Shown in pieces: positions 17,528-25,948 of a stretch of 64,000 nucleotides of DNA. Below the pieces are notes generated by a model. That model made no database searches. It worked only from the letters and a program-made list of their open reading frames with translations, and was not told the DNA's origin. Made by a program: the position numbers and the translations under genes. This DNA is from Clostridium_AB sp036639235 (GTDB lineage: Bacteria > Bacillota > Clostridia > Clostridiales > Caloramatoraceae), in NCBI RefSeq assembly GCF_036639235.1, contig NZ_JAVWJB010000005.1, forward strand, positions 24,505-88,504. The letters run 5' to 3'. Numbering within the stretch: position 1 is the stretch's first letter; each line of letters opens with the position of its first letter.

Positions 17528-18649
17528 ATGGATAAATCAAAGCTAAAGTATATTATTACAAAGGGAGAAACCAATAAAATAGATTTTAAAAGAAAGCTAG
17601 TACTTGAATATGAAAGTAATAAAAAGGAATTTGTTAAGGATATTAGTGCAATTGCAAATACTAATGGTGGACGTGGATACCTTATTTTTGGTATTGAAGA
17701 TAAAACAAAGGATGTTGTTGGAATTGATAAAAGTGACTTTAATGAAGAAAAGCTTCAACAGATCATATCCTCAAGGGTTGATCCCCCTGTTCCAATAAAG
17801 GTTAACTTTGTTGAAATGGAAGGCCTTGATATTGCTGTAATTACTATATTAAACTCTATTCATAAACCTCATCAGATGAGGGAAAATGGTGCTTTTTATA
17901 CTCGGCGAGGTACGATTACTGATATTATGCGTAAAGATGAGATTGCATCAATGATTCATGAATATGGAATCCTTCCCTATGAAACTATTCCATTGCAAGC
18001 TGCAACTATTGAGGATTTAAGTGAAATTCTACTTTTAAAATACTTAAAAAAATTCAATATAACAAATAACGTTAACCATGAAATATTAGTGGGCCTTGGT
18101 GTGCTTCACCGTGAGCCTAATCACTCAAAACTTATTCCAACCTATGGTGGGATTATGCTTTTTAGTGATTATCCTCAAAAATTCATTCCTCATAACATAA
18201 TAAGAATAAACCCATCACCTAAAAATCCCTATTTTTCACCTATAATATGTCAAGGAAACACCCTAGAAATGCTTAATAAGGCGTCTAATGAAATAATGAC
18301 CTATATGTGTCCAAATATTCCAATCGATATAATAAACCACCTTCTAGGCAATTCTGTTGTCCATAGAGACTACTTTTCTAGTAATGATATTATAGATATT
18401 ACTATAACAGATAATTCTATAGAAATAATAAACCCAGGATATAAAAGAAATTCTGACAATACCTGTTCCTATGTTAAAAGAAATATGTGGCTTTATTTGA
18501 AGCTACTAACCTTAGATGATGATAATAGATTTTTTAGTAATAATAAAAAAGAGGTATGTAAACTATATCCTGATATTAAAATACGCTTTTATAATATTAA
18601 ATCAACAAATCAATTTAAGGCTGTAATAAAATATAAGCCCTGCAATTAG
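17528..18649 (+). CDS. AlbA_2/Schlafen-domain protein with ATP-binding-like C terminus
   Basis: 373 residues. The N-terminal 120 residues are an AlbA_2 (Schlafen-like) domain: ETNKIDFKRKL near 14, FVKDISAIANTNGGRGYLIFGIED near 36 and GAFYTRRGTIT near 126. The C-terminal part has LGNSVVHRDYFSSNDIIDI followed by IEIINPG, the pattern of the related COG2865 ATP-binding regulators. The C terminus is shorter than many relatives, and its last codons (KPCN, stop) are encoded by the left arm and loop of a hairpin repeat that occurs again 201 bases downstream. Possible transcription regulator or nucleic-acid-binding factor. Confidence 0.75.
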   Translation: MDKSKLKYIITKGETNKIDFKRKLVLEYESNKKEFVKDISAIANTNGGRGYLIFGIEDKTKDVVGIDKSDFNEEKLQQIISSRVDPPVPIKVNFVEMEGLDIAVITILNSIHKPHQMRENGAFYTRRGTITDIMRKDEIASMIHEYGILPYETIPLQAATIEDLSEILLLKYLKKFNITNNVNHEILVGLGVLHREPNHSKLIPTYGGIMLFSDYPQKFIPHNIIRINPSPKNPYFSPIICQGNTLEMLNKASNEIMTYMCPNIPIDIINHLLGNSVVHRDYFSSNDIIDITITDNSIEIINPGYKRNSDNTCSYVKRNMWLYLKLLTLDDDNRFFSNNKKEVCKLYPDIKIRFYNIKSTNQFKAVIKYKPCN

Positions 18650-18858
18650 CAGGGCTTCAGATTTTAACAAACAAATATTTTAAATTCATGGTCAAGGGGG
18701 ACATGTGCCGCCGCAGACCATACCTTTTAAGGGGTCAAGTGACGCTTTAGCGTCGTGCAGTAGCTTTAGCACCCCTTAGCAAAACTCATGAAAAACCTGT
18801 TTTGCATGACATGCTGTTGCCAAAGTCAACAGCATAAGCCCTGCAATTAGCAGGGCTT
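18633..18858. repeat. 25-bp direct repeat, each copy a GC-rich hairpin, 201 bp apart
   Basis: Bases 18633-18657 and 18834-18858 are identical. Each contains a stem AGCCCTGC / GCAGGGCT with loop AATTA. The first copy contains the stop codon of the AlbA_2 gene in its loop and left part and acts as its 3' hairpin; the second lies just after the stop of the convergent gene. They bracket the structured region between them. Confidence 0.9.
18673..18858 (-). ncRNA. Multi-hairpin structured 3' region, candidate non-coding RNA or repeat element
   Basis: No gene lies here, and GC is clearly higher than around it. Perfect arms seen: ATGGTC/GACCAT (18688-18693, 18716-18721); AAGGGGT/ACCCCTT (18729-18735, 18771-18777), enclosing GACGCT/AGCGTC (18741-18754); GCAAAAC/GTTTTGC (18779-18785, 18799-18805); GCTGTTG/CAACAGC (18813-18819, 18827-18833); then the 25-bp repeat hairpin. 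The unit 18673-18722 has a relative on the other strand at 49447-49494. I set the strand as minus because that copy reads in the same sense as the plus-strand relative, which follows a plus gene. Function unknown. Confidence 0.5.
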
Positions 18859-18876
18859 ATAAAGTGAATAGCCTTC

Positions 18877-19245
18877 TTAGATATTATATATTCTCTCTAG
18901 CTCGTCAATATGGTGACTTATAACCATGTTTATAGTATCTTGCATTTCTCCATGTTCAGTGGAAAAAGGTAGCTTAATAACCCAAATCGGATTATAGAAA
19001 CCATCTACCTCTTCAATTTCAAAATCGTGGTCTTCATAGAATTTAAAATCATATTCTTCAAATATCATCTCATACTCTTCATCGCTAACCTCTTCCTTAT
19101 CAATTGTTAAGAATAGATTTAGCACATTGTCCTCAACAAAAACCTTGAAAACAAGCTCTAGTCCCTTATCTAGCTTATAACTTGCAACCTCTCTTGCGAG
19201 TATTCCTTCTTCTTTTTCCATTATTACTATACTTGACGTGTCCAT
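18877..19245 (-). CDS. Conserved hypothetical acidic protein beside glyS
   Basis: 122 residues, strongly acidic (runs such as DEEYEMIFEEYDF and EDHDFEIEEVDGF), no cysteine, no membrane segment. Pattern suggests a small alpha/beta cytoplasmic protein. It starts 24 bases after the glycyl-tRNA synthetase gene ends, on the same strand, so it is likely expressed under the same T-box. I cannot assign a function. A ribosome site GGGGGA precedes the ATG. Confidence 0.7.
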   Translation of the reverse strand: MDTSSIVIMEKEEGILAREVASYKLDKGLELVFKVFVEDNVLNLFLTIDKEEVSDEEYEMIFEEYDFKFYEDHDFEIEEVDGFYNPIWVIKLPFSTEHGEMQDTINMVISHHIDELERIYNI

Positions 19246-19269
19246 TATATAATCCCCCAGCTCCTTTTA

Positions 19270-20658
19270 TTAAAATTCAAGTTTAGATTCAATATATGCA
19301 CAAACCTCATCTATTGGTATTCTAACTTGCTCCATAGTATCTCTCTCTCTTATTGTAACACATTTGTCTTCCTTTGAGTCAAAATCATAAGTTATACAGA
19401 ATGGTGTTCCAATTTCATCTTGTCTTCTATATCTTTTTCCTATACTTCCAGCTTCGTCAAACTCAACATTAAACTTCTTAGAAAGCATAGTAAATACCTC
19501 ATCAGCCTCTTCACTTAGCTTCTTTGATAGTGGAAGTATTGCAGCCTTAATAGGTGCTAGTGCAGGATGAAGCTTAAGAACCACTCTAGTGTCTCCCTCA
19601 GAAACTTCTTCCTCTTCATATGCATCTACTAAGAATGCTAGTGCTAATCTATCTGCACCAACTGATGGTTCAATGCAATATGGAACAATTTTTTCGTTAG
19701 TTTGTTGGTCCATATAAACCATATCTTCGCCTGAATGTTCCATATGCTTTTTAAGGTCGTAATCAGTTCTATCAGCAACTCCCCAAAGCTCACCCCATCC
19801 AAATGGGAACTTATACTCTATATCAACTGTAGCATTACTGTAATGGGCAAGTTCTTCCTTATCATGCTCACGAAGTCTCATATTCTCTTCCTTCATTGAA
19901 AGGTTAAGAAGGAAGTCTTTACAGTAATTCTTCCAGTATTCATACCACTGAAGATCCTCTTCTGGTCTACAGAAGAACTCAAGTTCCATTTGTTCAAACT
20001 CTCTAGTTCTAAAAATAAAGTTACCAGGAGTTATTTCGTTTCTAAATGACTTACCAATTTGACCAATACCAAATGGTAACTTCTTTCTACTTGAACGTTG
20101 AACGCTTTTAAAGTTAACAAATATACCCTGTGCAGTTTCTGGTCTTAGGTAAACCTCTGCCTTAGCATCCTCTGTTACACCTTGGAATGTTTTAAACATA
20201 AGGTTAAATTGTCTAATATCTGTATAGTTGTGTTTTCCACACTCTGGGCATACAACGTTGTTATCATTAATATATGTGGCCATTTCCTCTTTTGACCATC
20301 CATCTACACCAACAACCTCATCACCCTTAGCTGCAGCGAAGTCTTCAATAACCTTGTCTGCTCTAAATCTTGACTTACATTCCTTACAGTCCATTAGTGG
20401 GTCACTAAATCCACCAACATGTCCTGATGCTACCCATACCTGTGGGTTCATTAGAATAGCGCAGTCAAGTCCTACGTTGTATCTGCTTTCTTGGATAAAT
20501 TTTTTCCACCAAGCCTTCTTAACATTATTCTTAAATTCTATTCCTAGTGGACCATAATCCCATGTATTCGCAAGGCCTCCGTAAATCTCTGACCCTGGGA
20601 AAATATATCCTCTACCTTTACATAGGGATACTATTTTGTCCATTGTAACATTTGACAT
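19270..20658 (-). CDS. glyS: Glycyl-tRNA synthetase, dimeric class II type
   Basis: 462 residues, normal for the alpha2 enzyme. Charges tRNA-Gly. Visible: N-terminal SLCKGRGYIFPGSEIYGG, LANTWDYGPLG, zinc-type CKECKSR and CPECGKHNYTDIRQFNLMF, PETAQGIF, FRNEITPG (motif 2) and EPSVGADRLALAFL (motif 3), then an anticodon-binding domain. I chose ATG 20658, preceded by AGGAGG at eight bases. A longer in-frame reading to 20784 would run into the T-box leader and is wrong. Controlled by the T-box upstream. Confidence 0.96.
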   Translation of the reverse strand: MSNVTMDKIVSLCKGRGYIFPGSEIYGGLANTWDYGPLGIEFKNNVKKAWWKKFIQESRYNVGLDCAILMNPQVWVASGHVGGFSDPLMDCKECKSRFRADKVIEDFAAAKGDEVVGVDGWSKEEMATYINDNNVVCPECGKHNYTDIRQFNLMFKTFQGVTEDAKAEVYLRPETAQGIFVNFKSVQRSSRKKLPFGIGQIGKSFRNEITPGNFIFRTREFEQMELEFFCRPEEDLQWYEYWKNYCKDFLLNLSMKEENMRLREHDKEELAHYSNATVDIEYKFPFGWGELWGVADRTDYDLKKHMEHSGEDMVYMDQQTNEKIVPYCIEPSVGADRLALAFLVDAYEEEEVSEGDTRVVLKLHPALAPIKAAILPLSKKLSEEADEVFTMLSKKFNVEFDEAGSIGKRYRRQDEIGTPFCITYDFDSKEDKCVTIRERDTMEQVRIPIDEVCAYIESKLEF

Positions 20659-20692
20659 ATATAAACCTCCTAAATAAATATTTAAACAACAA

Positions 20693-20890
20693 AAAAACCC
20701 TTCGTCCCACCTAAGGGACGAAAGGTTAAACTTCCGCGGTTCCACCCTCATTGATTCTATAAAGAATCCACTTAATGAGTGCACTCAAGGACGCCTTCAC
20801 AATGCTCTAATACCAGTATTCCACCCTCACCAGCTCTCTAAACTTAGTTTACACCACTACTAATTCCTCTCAAAGCGCTTATTAAATTCT
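20693..20890 (-). promoter_or_regulatory. Glycine-type T-box riboswitch of glyS
   Basis: On the minus strand the leader contains GAGAGCTGGTGAGGGTGG-like stem I elements (20821-20840), a specifier region AAGGCGTCC with a GGC glycine codon at 20793-20795, the conserved T-box GGGTGGAACCGCGG (about 20732-20747), and a final terminator stem CTTTCGTCCC/GGGACGAAG with a T7 run (about 20693-20724). Uncharged tRNA-Gly would stabilise the antiterminator and allow glyS expression. Confidence 0.95.
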
Positions 20891-20896
20891 ATAGAT

Positions 20897-20924
20897 ATAA
20901 TATCAAATATAAACTATTTGTCAA
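20897..20924 (-). promoter_or_regulatory. Sigma-A type promoter for the glyS T-box leader
   Basis: On the minus strand TTGACA (20924-20919) is followed after 16 bases by TATTAT (20902-20897), just upstream of the leader and just after the HesB gene stop. Confidence 0.7.
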
Positions 20925-20927
20925 TAA

Positions 20928-21248
20928 CTATGAACCACATGAACATGACCCACAGCTCTTTTGAACTGGGTTAATTGTCTTAATAACGAATCCTTCATTT
21001 TCACCTTCGTTAAAATCAATATCAAGTCCATCTGAATATTGTGGAATGTATTCTGTATCTGTTATAAATGAAATTCCCTCTACTACTGTTATATCGTCGC
21101 TTTCCTTAGCATCATCAAATGCTAATCCAAATACAGCTCCACTACAACCTGCTTTTGCTACATATATTCTAAGTGTAGGCACCTCATCATTTGCCTTAAC
21201 TACTTCGTTAATCTTCTCTATTGCTAGCTTTGATAGTCTTATTTCCAT
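20928..21248 (-). CDS. HesB/IscA-family iron-sulfur protein
   Basis: 106 residues. Cysteine at AKAGCSGAVFGLAFD (near residue 35) and the C-terminal CGSCSCG motif give the three-cysteine layout of A-type iron-sulfur carriers or HesB-like proteins. Opening RLSKLAIEKINEVV is typical. Cytoplasmic; role in Fe-S cluster delivery is inferred from family. AGGGAGG precedes the ATG. It lies upstream of glyS on the same strand but glyS has its own promoter. Confidence 0.85.
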   Translation of the reverse strand: MEIRLSKLAIEKINEVVKANDEVPTLRIYVAKAGCSGAVFGLAFDDAKESDDITVVEGISFITDTEYIPQYSDGLDIDFNEGENEGFVIKTINPVQKSCGSCSCGS

Positions 21249-21373
21249 TACAAGACCTCCCTTATATTATTATTATTTATAGTATATCTTTTTACTCTGA
21301 TTTATTCAATCAACTATTTGATTTTTTTCTAAGTTTTGCTATACTTATTAAAAAAACAAAAGGTGGTATAAAA

Positions 21374-21640
21374 TTGCTAAGACTTTGGGGAAAGCTTATA
21401 AAAGATAATAAATTAATTTCTCAAGTAGAATATACCTATGAATATGATGATATAGAATATCAAGATCAGTTAAAGCTTTGCATTACTGAAATATGTAGAG
21501 AATTCGATATACAAAAGCCCTATTGGCTTAATTCTAATCTACGCGAGTATAATAAATACAAGAAAACATCATTTAGACAGGATAATTTTATTGAGGAAGT
21601 AGAATTTGATATATTTGAAATTGAAGTGCTAGACGAGTAA
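21374..21640 (+). CDS. Conserved hypothetical small protein
   Basis: About 88 residues. I chose TTG 21374, preceded by AGGTGG seven bases ahead; the open frame extends further upstream but over the promoter region of the divergent HesB gene. Sequence starts LRLWGKLIKDNKLI and ends FDIFEIEVLDE, acidic with many Tyr; the tail after an intact strand pattern suggests a compact alpha/beta fold. Function unknown. Its stop codon lies in the loop of a perfect 14-bp terminator hairpin. Confidence 0.65.
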   Translation: MLRLWGKLIKDNKLISQVEYTYEYDDIEYQDQLKLCITEICREFDIQKPYWLNSNLREYNKYKKTSFRQDNFIEEVEFDIFEIEVLDE

Positions 21641-21654
21641 GTCTAGCACTTCAA
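21621..21654. terminator. Strong terminator whose loop holds the upstream stop codon
   Basis: Perfect 14-bp stem TTGAAGTGCTAGAC / GTCTAGCACTTCAA with loop GAGTAA. It follows the plus-strand gene with a T5 tract and also faces the convergent PPDK regulatory gene. Confidence 0.9.
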
Positions 21655-21662
21655 TTTTTATA

Positions 21663-22475
21663 TTAATATTTTACATCCTCATGATACCCTATATATTCTA
21701 ATATTTGTGATGCAGTTTCTTCAATAGCCTTACGGGTAACATCAAACACCTTACATCTAATTCTTCTCATAATCTTTTCTGAATACTCAAGTTCTGCAAG
21801 TATTCTTTCCGCATTTGCATACTCTATTTGATGAAGACTTGTTCCCATTCTAGTTAATCTATTGCGTCTTATAGCCATAAGTTCCCTTGGGTCAATAGTC
21901 AATCCAATAATTTTCTTTCTACTGATTTCAAATAAAGTCTCAGGAACCGGAGTTTCTGGTACAAGTGGCACATTAGCTACCTTTATACCCTTATTTGCTA
22001 TATATATTGAAAGAGGTGTTTTAGATGTTCTAGACACTCCTATAATAACTATATCAGCATTAAGTAGTCCCCTTTCACTTTTCCCGTCATCAAAGCTTAA
22101 AGCAAATTCCATTGCCTCTATTTTCTTAAAATAATCATCATCAAGCTTTCTAACAGCACCTGGTTTGTATATTGGAGTTTCATCTGATATTTCAGATACA
22201 GCATTAATACAAGGACCTAGTACATTAATAATTTCTATATTATTCTCAACTGCTATTTTTACTAGAAACTCACGTGTTTCTTCTACTACTATAGTGGATA
22301 AAATTAAACAATTAGATTTGTCTACTATTGAGTTTATAAAGTTAATAGCGTCCGCCTTACTATTAATATATGACACTCTTTTGATTTTTACTTCCTTTTC
22401 GAACTGGGATGCAGTTGCCTTTGCAACCTGTTCTGCGGTTTCACCTATTGAATCAGAAACAGCATAAATAATCAA
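21663..22475 (-). CDS. Pyruvate, phosphate dikinase regulatory protein (DUF299)
   Basis: 270 residues, usual length. Opens YAVSDSIGETAEQVAKA and contains the P-loop-like GVSRTSKTPLSIY near residue 149 followed by VPLVPETPVPETLF and IDPRELMAIRRNRL, all signatures of the bifunctional kinase/pyrophosphorylase that switches PPDK on and off using ADP and phosphate. Start TTG 22475 with an AGGTGG site close ahead. No PPDK gene is in the window, so the target must be elsewhere. Confidence 0.92.
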   Translation of the reverse strand: MIIYAVSDSIGETAEQVAKATASQFEKEVKIKRVSYINSKADAINFINSIVDKSNCLILSTIVVEETREFLVKIAVENNIEIINVLGPCINAVSEISDETPIYKPGAVRKLDDDYFKKIEAMEFALSFDDGKSERGLLNADIVIIGVSRTSKTPLSIYIANKGIKVANVPLVPETPVPETLFEISRKKIIGLTIDPRELMAIRRNRLTRMGTSLHQIEYANAERILAELEYSEKIMRRIRCKVFDVTRKAIEETASQILEYIGYHEDVKY

Positions 22476-22590
22476 ACAACCACCTACTTATATTTTTTAT
22501 TTATATTTTAACATAATATAGGTCAAATTAACTATATTAGTGTTTATTATAATCTAACATATGTTATAATTCTCACGTGGAGGTAATGAT

Positions 22591-23484
22591 ATGAAACTAA
22601 AAGGAATACTAATCGCAGCACTTTCATCTATTATTTTTGGTAGCTCTGGCCTTATTCAAAGACCTTTATACCTTGAGAATGTTAACCCATTAAATGTATT
22701 AACATGTGCCTATTTTGTAGGTAGCATTACCTTATTTATTTATATACTAGCTAAAAAGGGTAAGGCATCTCTTGCACTTCCTAAAAAGAGCATATTAAGC
22801 CTTATAGTCCACTCTATATTTGGTACTATGGCTGTTACTATTTCATATGCTTTTTCTGTTAAGTATTTAGATGTCTCAATATCTACAATGCTACTTTATA
22901 CATATCCAGTACTTATATCAATTTATTCAATTGTTGTGCTTAAGGAATATGTATCTAAAATTAAAATTTTATCTATTGTAGGTACACTATTTGGTTCAAT
23001 GCTAGTTCTTAATATATTTAGTGGTTCTAAAGCAATTTCCACTATAGGACTTATAATTGGTATATTCTCAGCATTTGCATATGCATTTTTAAGTATATAT
23101 GGAGACAAAATGCTTAAGTTTAATATAGAGCCTATAGTAATTGTTTTTTATAATAATGTTATAACCCTATGTGGCCTTTTAATCATTAATAATCAAATTT
23201 TCTCAAATATTAATGATTTAACACCTAAGGTTGTAATTAGTGCAGCACTACTTTCAATACTGTGTCAAATCATTCCTATGTCACTACTTTATATAGCAAT
23301 TGGCATGATCGGACCTGTACTTACTTCAATTGTAACAACAGTTGAAATACCTGCTGCTGCAATACTTTCATTTCTTGTTCTTAATGAACAGCTAAGCCTC
23401 GTGCAGTGGACAGGAATTATAATTGTTTTACTATGCCTAATTCTCCTTAAGATGGAGAAACCAAAAATAATAAAAGAAAGCTAA
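22591..23484 (+). CDS. EamA-family (DMT) transporter
   Basis: 297 residues with ten hydrophobic segments in two EamA repeats (residues about 4-137 and 150-288). Conserved start GILIAALSSIIFGSSGLIQR and the repeat-end pattern YTYPVLISIYSIVVLKE in the first half and EIPAAAILSFLVLNEQLS in the second. Metabolite exporter or importer of unknown substrate in the cytoplasmic membrane. GTGGAGG precedes the ATG; monocistronic. Confidence 0.88.
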   Translation: MKLKGILIAALSSIIFGSSGLIQRPLYLENVNPLNVLTCAYFVGSITLFIYILAKKGKASLALPKKSILSLIVHSIFGTMAVTISYAFSVKYLDVSISTMLLYTYPVLISIYSIVVLKEYVSKIKILSIVGTLFGSMLVLNIFSGSKAISTIGLIIGIFSAFAYAFLSIYGDKMLKFNIEPIVIVFYNNVITLCGLLIINNQIFSNINDLTPKVVISAALLSILCQIIPMSLLYIAIGMIGPVLTSIVTTVEIPAAAILSFLVLNEQLSLVQWTGIIIVLLCLILLKMEKPKIIKES

Positions 23485-23488
23485 ACCT

Positions 23489-23515
23489 AAGGGTGCTGAC
23501 AATGTCAGCACCCTT
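23489..23515. terminator. Bidirectional terminator (EamA gene / MATE gene)
   Basis: 12-bp perfect stem AAGGGTGCTGAC / GTCAGCACCCTT with a three-base loop between convergent genes. Confidence 0.88.
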
Positions 23516-23530
23516 TAATAATAAATAGGA

Positions 23531-24862
23531 TTATACCCAGTGTTTTGTTTTCTTCTTAAATAAATATGTTATAACTATTCCTTCAAATATCCACTGAATT
23601 GCAGTTACTATCCAAACAGTAACCACATCAAGTTCTAGAACGAATATTACTACATACATTAAAGGAAGCCTTATTAGCCAGTTTGATACAAGTGCAATAT
23701 AAAATGGTGTTTTAGTATCTCCTGAACCCTTTAATGCCCCAGCTAGTACCATTGCTACTCCTATAAATGGCTGTTCAAGTGCCGCAAACATTAAGCACCT
23801 TGTTCCAAACTCAATAGTCTTAGGATCACTTATAAATATGCTCATAAGTTCCCTTGGGATAAGTATAAATATTAATGCACATATCATCATAATTCCAGTT
23901 CCAAATATTGTTGACTGAATTGCATATTCTCTTGCTGTTTTAAAATCCTTAGCCCCTATTCTTTGACCAACCATTGCAGTTGCTGCAACAGCAAATCCCC
24001 ATCCAGGCATAAATGATATTGACTCAATAGTTACAACTATCTGGTTAGCTGCGTATGCAACGCTTCCTAAATGTATAATAAAAGAAAGTGTTATTAACTT
24101 ACTAATACTAAAAGCCGCTTCTTGAAGACCTGCTGGTATAGAAAGCCTTACTAGCTTTTTAATTTTGCTTATATCTAAATTCTTAACTATTGATAACATA
24201 ATATTAAGCTCTGAACTTTTATAGAAATAACATAGAACTGTAAATCCTACCACGTAGGATATAGATGTTGCAATGGCAGATCCTATAATCCCCATTTCAG
24301 GGAATGAAAACTTACCAAATATTAATGAATAATCAAGAAAAATATTTAAAACAACTATAATTCCTGATACCTTTAATGGAGTTATAGTGTTCCCACTTCC
24401 ACGAAGCCCTGCATTAAGCATAGATGTTAACATATTAAAAATAAGTCCAATAGATGCTATTTTCATATACTGAGAACCAACATTTAGCACCTGATCCTTT
24501 GCGCCTACAACTGATAATATACTTTCTGAAAAGCTTCCAAGAATAATACATAAAATCAAAGCAGCAATAGACCCTATAAACAGTCCATGAGATAAAAATT
24601 CACTTGCCTTCTTACTACTTCCTTCCCCTATACTTTGAGCTACAAGTGTTGTTATCCCAACCCCTATACCAAATGCAATAAATATATTAGCTACTGTATA
24701 TAAGACTTCAGATGCAAGTCCTACAGCACTAACTCCTACATTTCCATCATATCTTCCTACAAAGGCTGTATCCGCTACCCATACCATCATATATAGAAAC
24801 ATTTCAAGTGCTGCTGGGCAGGCAACCTTTAACACTTCCCTTGACCTTTGAAATCTACTCAT
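23531..24862 (-). CDS. MATE-family efflux transporter
   Basis: 443 residues, twelve hydrophobic segments in two six-helix bundles. Family segments: CPAALEMFLYMMVWVADTAFVGRYDG at the start, GLRGSGNTITPLKVSG near 150, PAGLQEAAFSISKLI near 245 and LAGALKGSGDTKTPFYI near 365. MATE proteins export drugs or metabolites using sodium or protons. It is 29 bases downstream of an EamA gene on the same strand, suggesting co-expression. Confidence 0.92.
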   Translation of the reverse strand: MSRFQRSREVLKVACPAALEMFLYMMVWVADTAFVGRYDGNVGVSAVGLASEVLYTVANIFIAFGIGVGITTLVAQSIGEGSSKKASEFLSHGLFIGSIAALILCIILGSFSESILSVVGAKDQVLNVGSQYMKIASIGLIFNMLTSMLNAGLRGSGNTITPLKVSGIIVVLNIFLDYSLIFGKFSFPEMGIIGSAIATSISYVVGFTVLCYFYKSSELNIMLSIVKNLDISKIKKLVRLSIPAGLQEAAFSISKLITLSFIIHLGSVAYAANQIVVTIESISFMPGWGFAVAATAMVGQRIGAKDFKTAREYAIQSTIFGTGIMMICALIFILIPRELMSIFISDPKTIEFGTRCLMFAALEQPFIGVAMVLAGALKGSGDTKTPFYIALVSNWLIRLPLMYVVIFVLELDVVTVWIVTAIQWIFEGIVITYLFKKKTKHWV

Positions 24863-24891
24863 TTAATCCCCCCTATAGATGAAAGGAAGCA

Positions 24892-25797
24892 TTAAACTGC
24901 TTCCTTTCCTTTATTCTTTGGTTTAAATAACTTTTTTATAAATTCAAGCCGAGTCTCTGCTGTTAATATTGCAAAGAATATTGCAAAGCATCCAACTATC
25001 ATCTTAAATGTAAACTCTTCACCAAGTATTAAACATGATAATGTACTTCCAAATACAGATTCTAAACAAAGTATTATAGCTGTATGCTCTGGTGAAGTAT
25101 ACTTTTGTGCAACATTTTGTATTGCAAAGCAAATAAGTGTACTAAATATTGCAAGATATATTATTCCCACTGTACTCTTTGTTGTAAATGTAGGAAATGG
25201 TTCAAATATAAGTGATGATGCTAGTGACATTATAGTTACTGTACCAAATTGAACTATAGTAAGTGCTAATGGATCATGCTTCTCTGCAAAGAACCCAACT
25301 GCTGTAATTTGTGATGCAAAGAATACTGCACAAGCAAGTGTTAATGCATCTCCAAAATTTATGGAAAGGTTTTCATTAAGGCTTAAAAATCCTATTCCAA
25401 CTACTGCAATTACTGCAGCTAAAATATTATACTTATCAGGTCTTTTGCTCTTAACTATCCAATATAAAAATGGAACCATAACAACATTAGTACCTGTTAA
25501 AAATGCCTGTTTACCTGCTGTTGTATACTGTAGACCAATAGTTTGTAATATAAATCCACCATATAGGAAAATTCCTATAATTACCCCTGCCTTAAGTGTT
25601 TTCTTGTCTATTAGCTTGTACTTTTTATGGAATATAAGTGATATCCCAACAAATGCGATTAAGAATCTTATAAAGTTTATGTAGTTTGGAGTTATAGAAT
25701 CTAATGCATACTCTGTTGCTATAAATCCCCCACCCCATAAAAATGCTACAAACAATAAAGACATATCTGCTACTAATGGTTTGTTATCTAACTTCAT
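24892..25797 (-). CDS. EamA-family (DMT) transporter, second copy
   Basis: 301 residues, ten membrane helices. Opens VADMSLLFVAFLWGGGFIATEYAL, with GLQYTTAGKQAFLTGTNVVMVPFLYW at the end of repeat one and NVAQKYTSPEHTAIILCLESVFG in repeat two. It is only distantly like the other EamA protein in this window. Substrate unknown. A short inverted repeat (24882-24907) overlaps its stop but lacks a good T run, so read-through from this gene into the MATE gene is likely. Confidence 0.88.
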   Translation of the reverse strand: MKLDNKPLVADMSLLFVAFLWGGGFIATEYALDSITPNYINFIRFLIAFVGISLIFHKKYKLIDKKTLKAGVIIGIFLYGGFILQTIGLQYTTAGKQAFLTGTNVVMVPFLYWIVKSKRPDKYNILAAVIAVVGIGFLSLNENLSINFGDALTLACAVFFASQITAVGFFAEKHDPLALTIVQFGTVTIMSLASSLIFEPFPTFTTKSTVGIIYLAIFSTLICFAIQNVAQKYTSPEHTAIILCLESVFGSTLSCLILGEEFTFKMIVGCFAIFFAILTAETRLEFIKKLFKPKNKGKEAV

Positions 25798-25890
25798 ATG
25801 ATACCTCCGTGTATTGCTACGTATAAAATTTTCTCTAATTCAACATTATATGATAATTTCTCCTTCATAACAATATAAAGGACAAATAAA

Positions 25891-25912
25891 AAAAGAGGCA
25901 TATGCCTCTTTT
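25891..25912 (-). terminator. Terminator after ddl
   Basis: Stem AAAAGAGGCAT / ATGCCTCTTTT; the minus-strand T run follows. It lies about 40 bases after the ddl stop and closes the ddlR-ddl unit. Confidence 0.8.
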
Positions 25913-25948
25913 AATTCTTTACTATACCATATGTTATAAATAATTCGA

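Noticed and set aside
20659..20784. N-terminal extension of glycyl-tRNA synthetase
   Set aside because: It reads through the T-box and terminator; the AGGAGG-preceded ATG at 20658 gives the standard protein length.
24882..24907. Inverted repeat over the stop of the second EamA gene as a terminator
   Set aside because: 10-bp stem is good but there is no T run on the minus strand, so I did not list it as a terminator.
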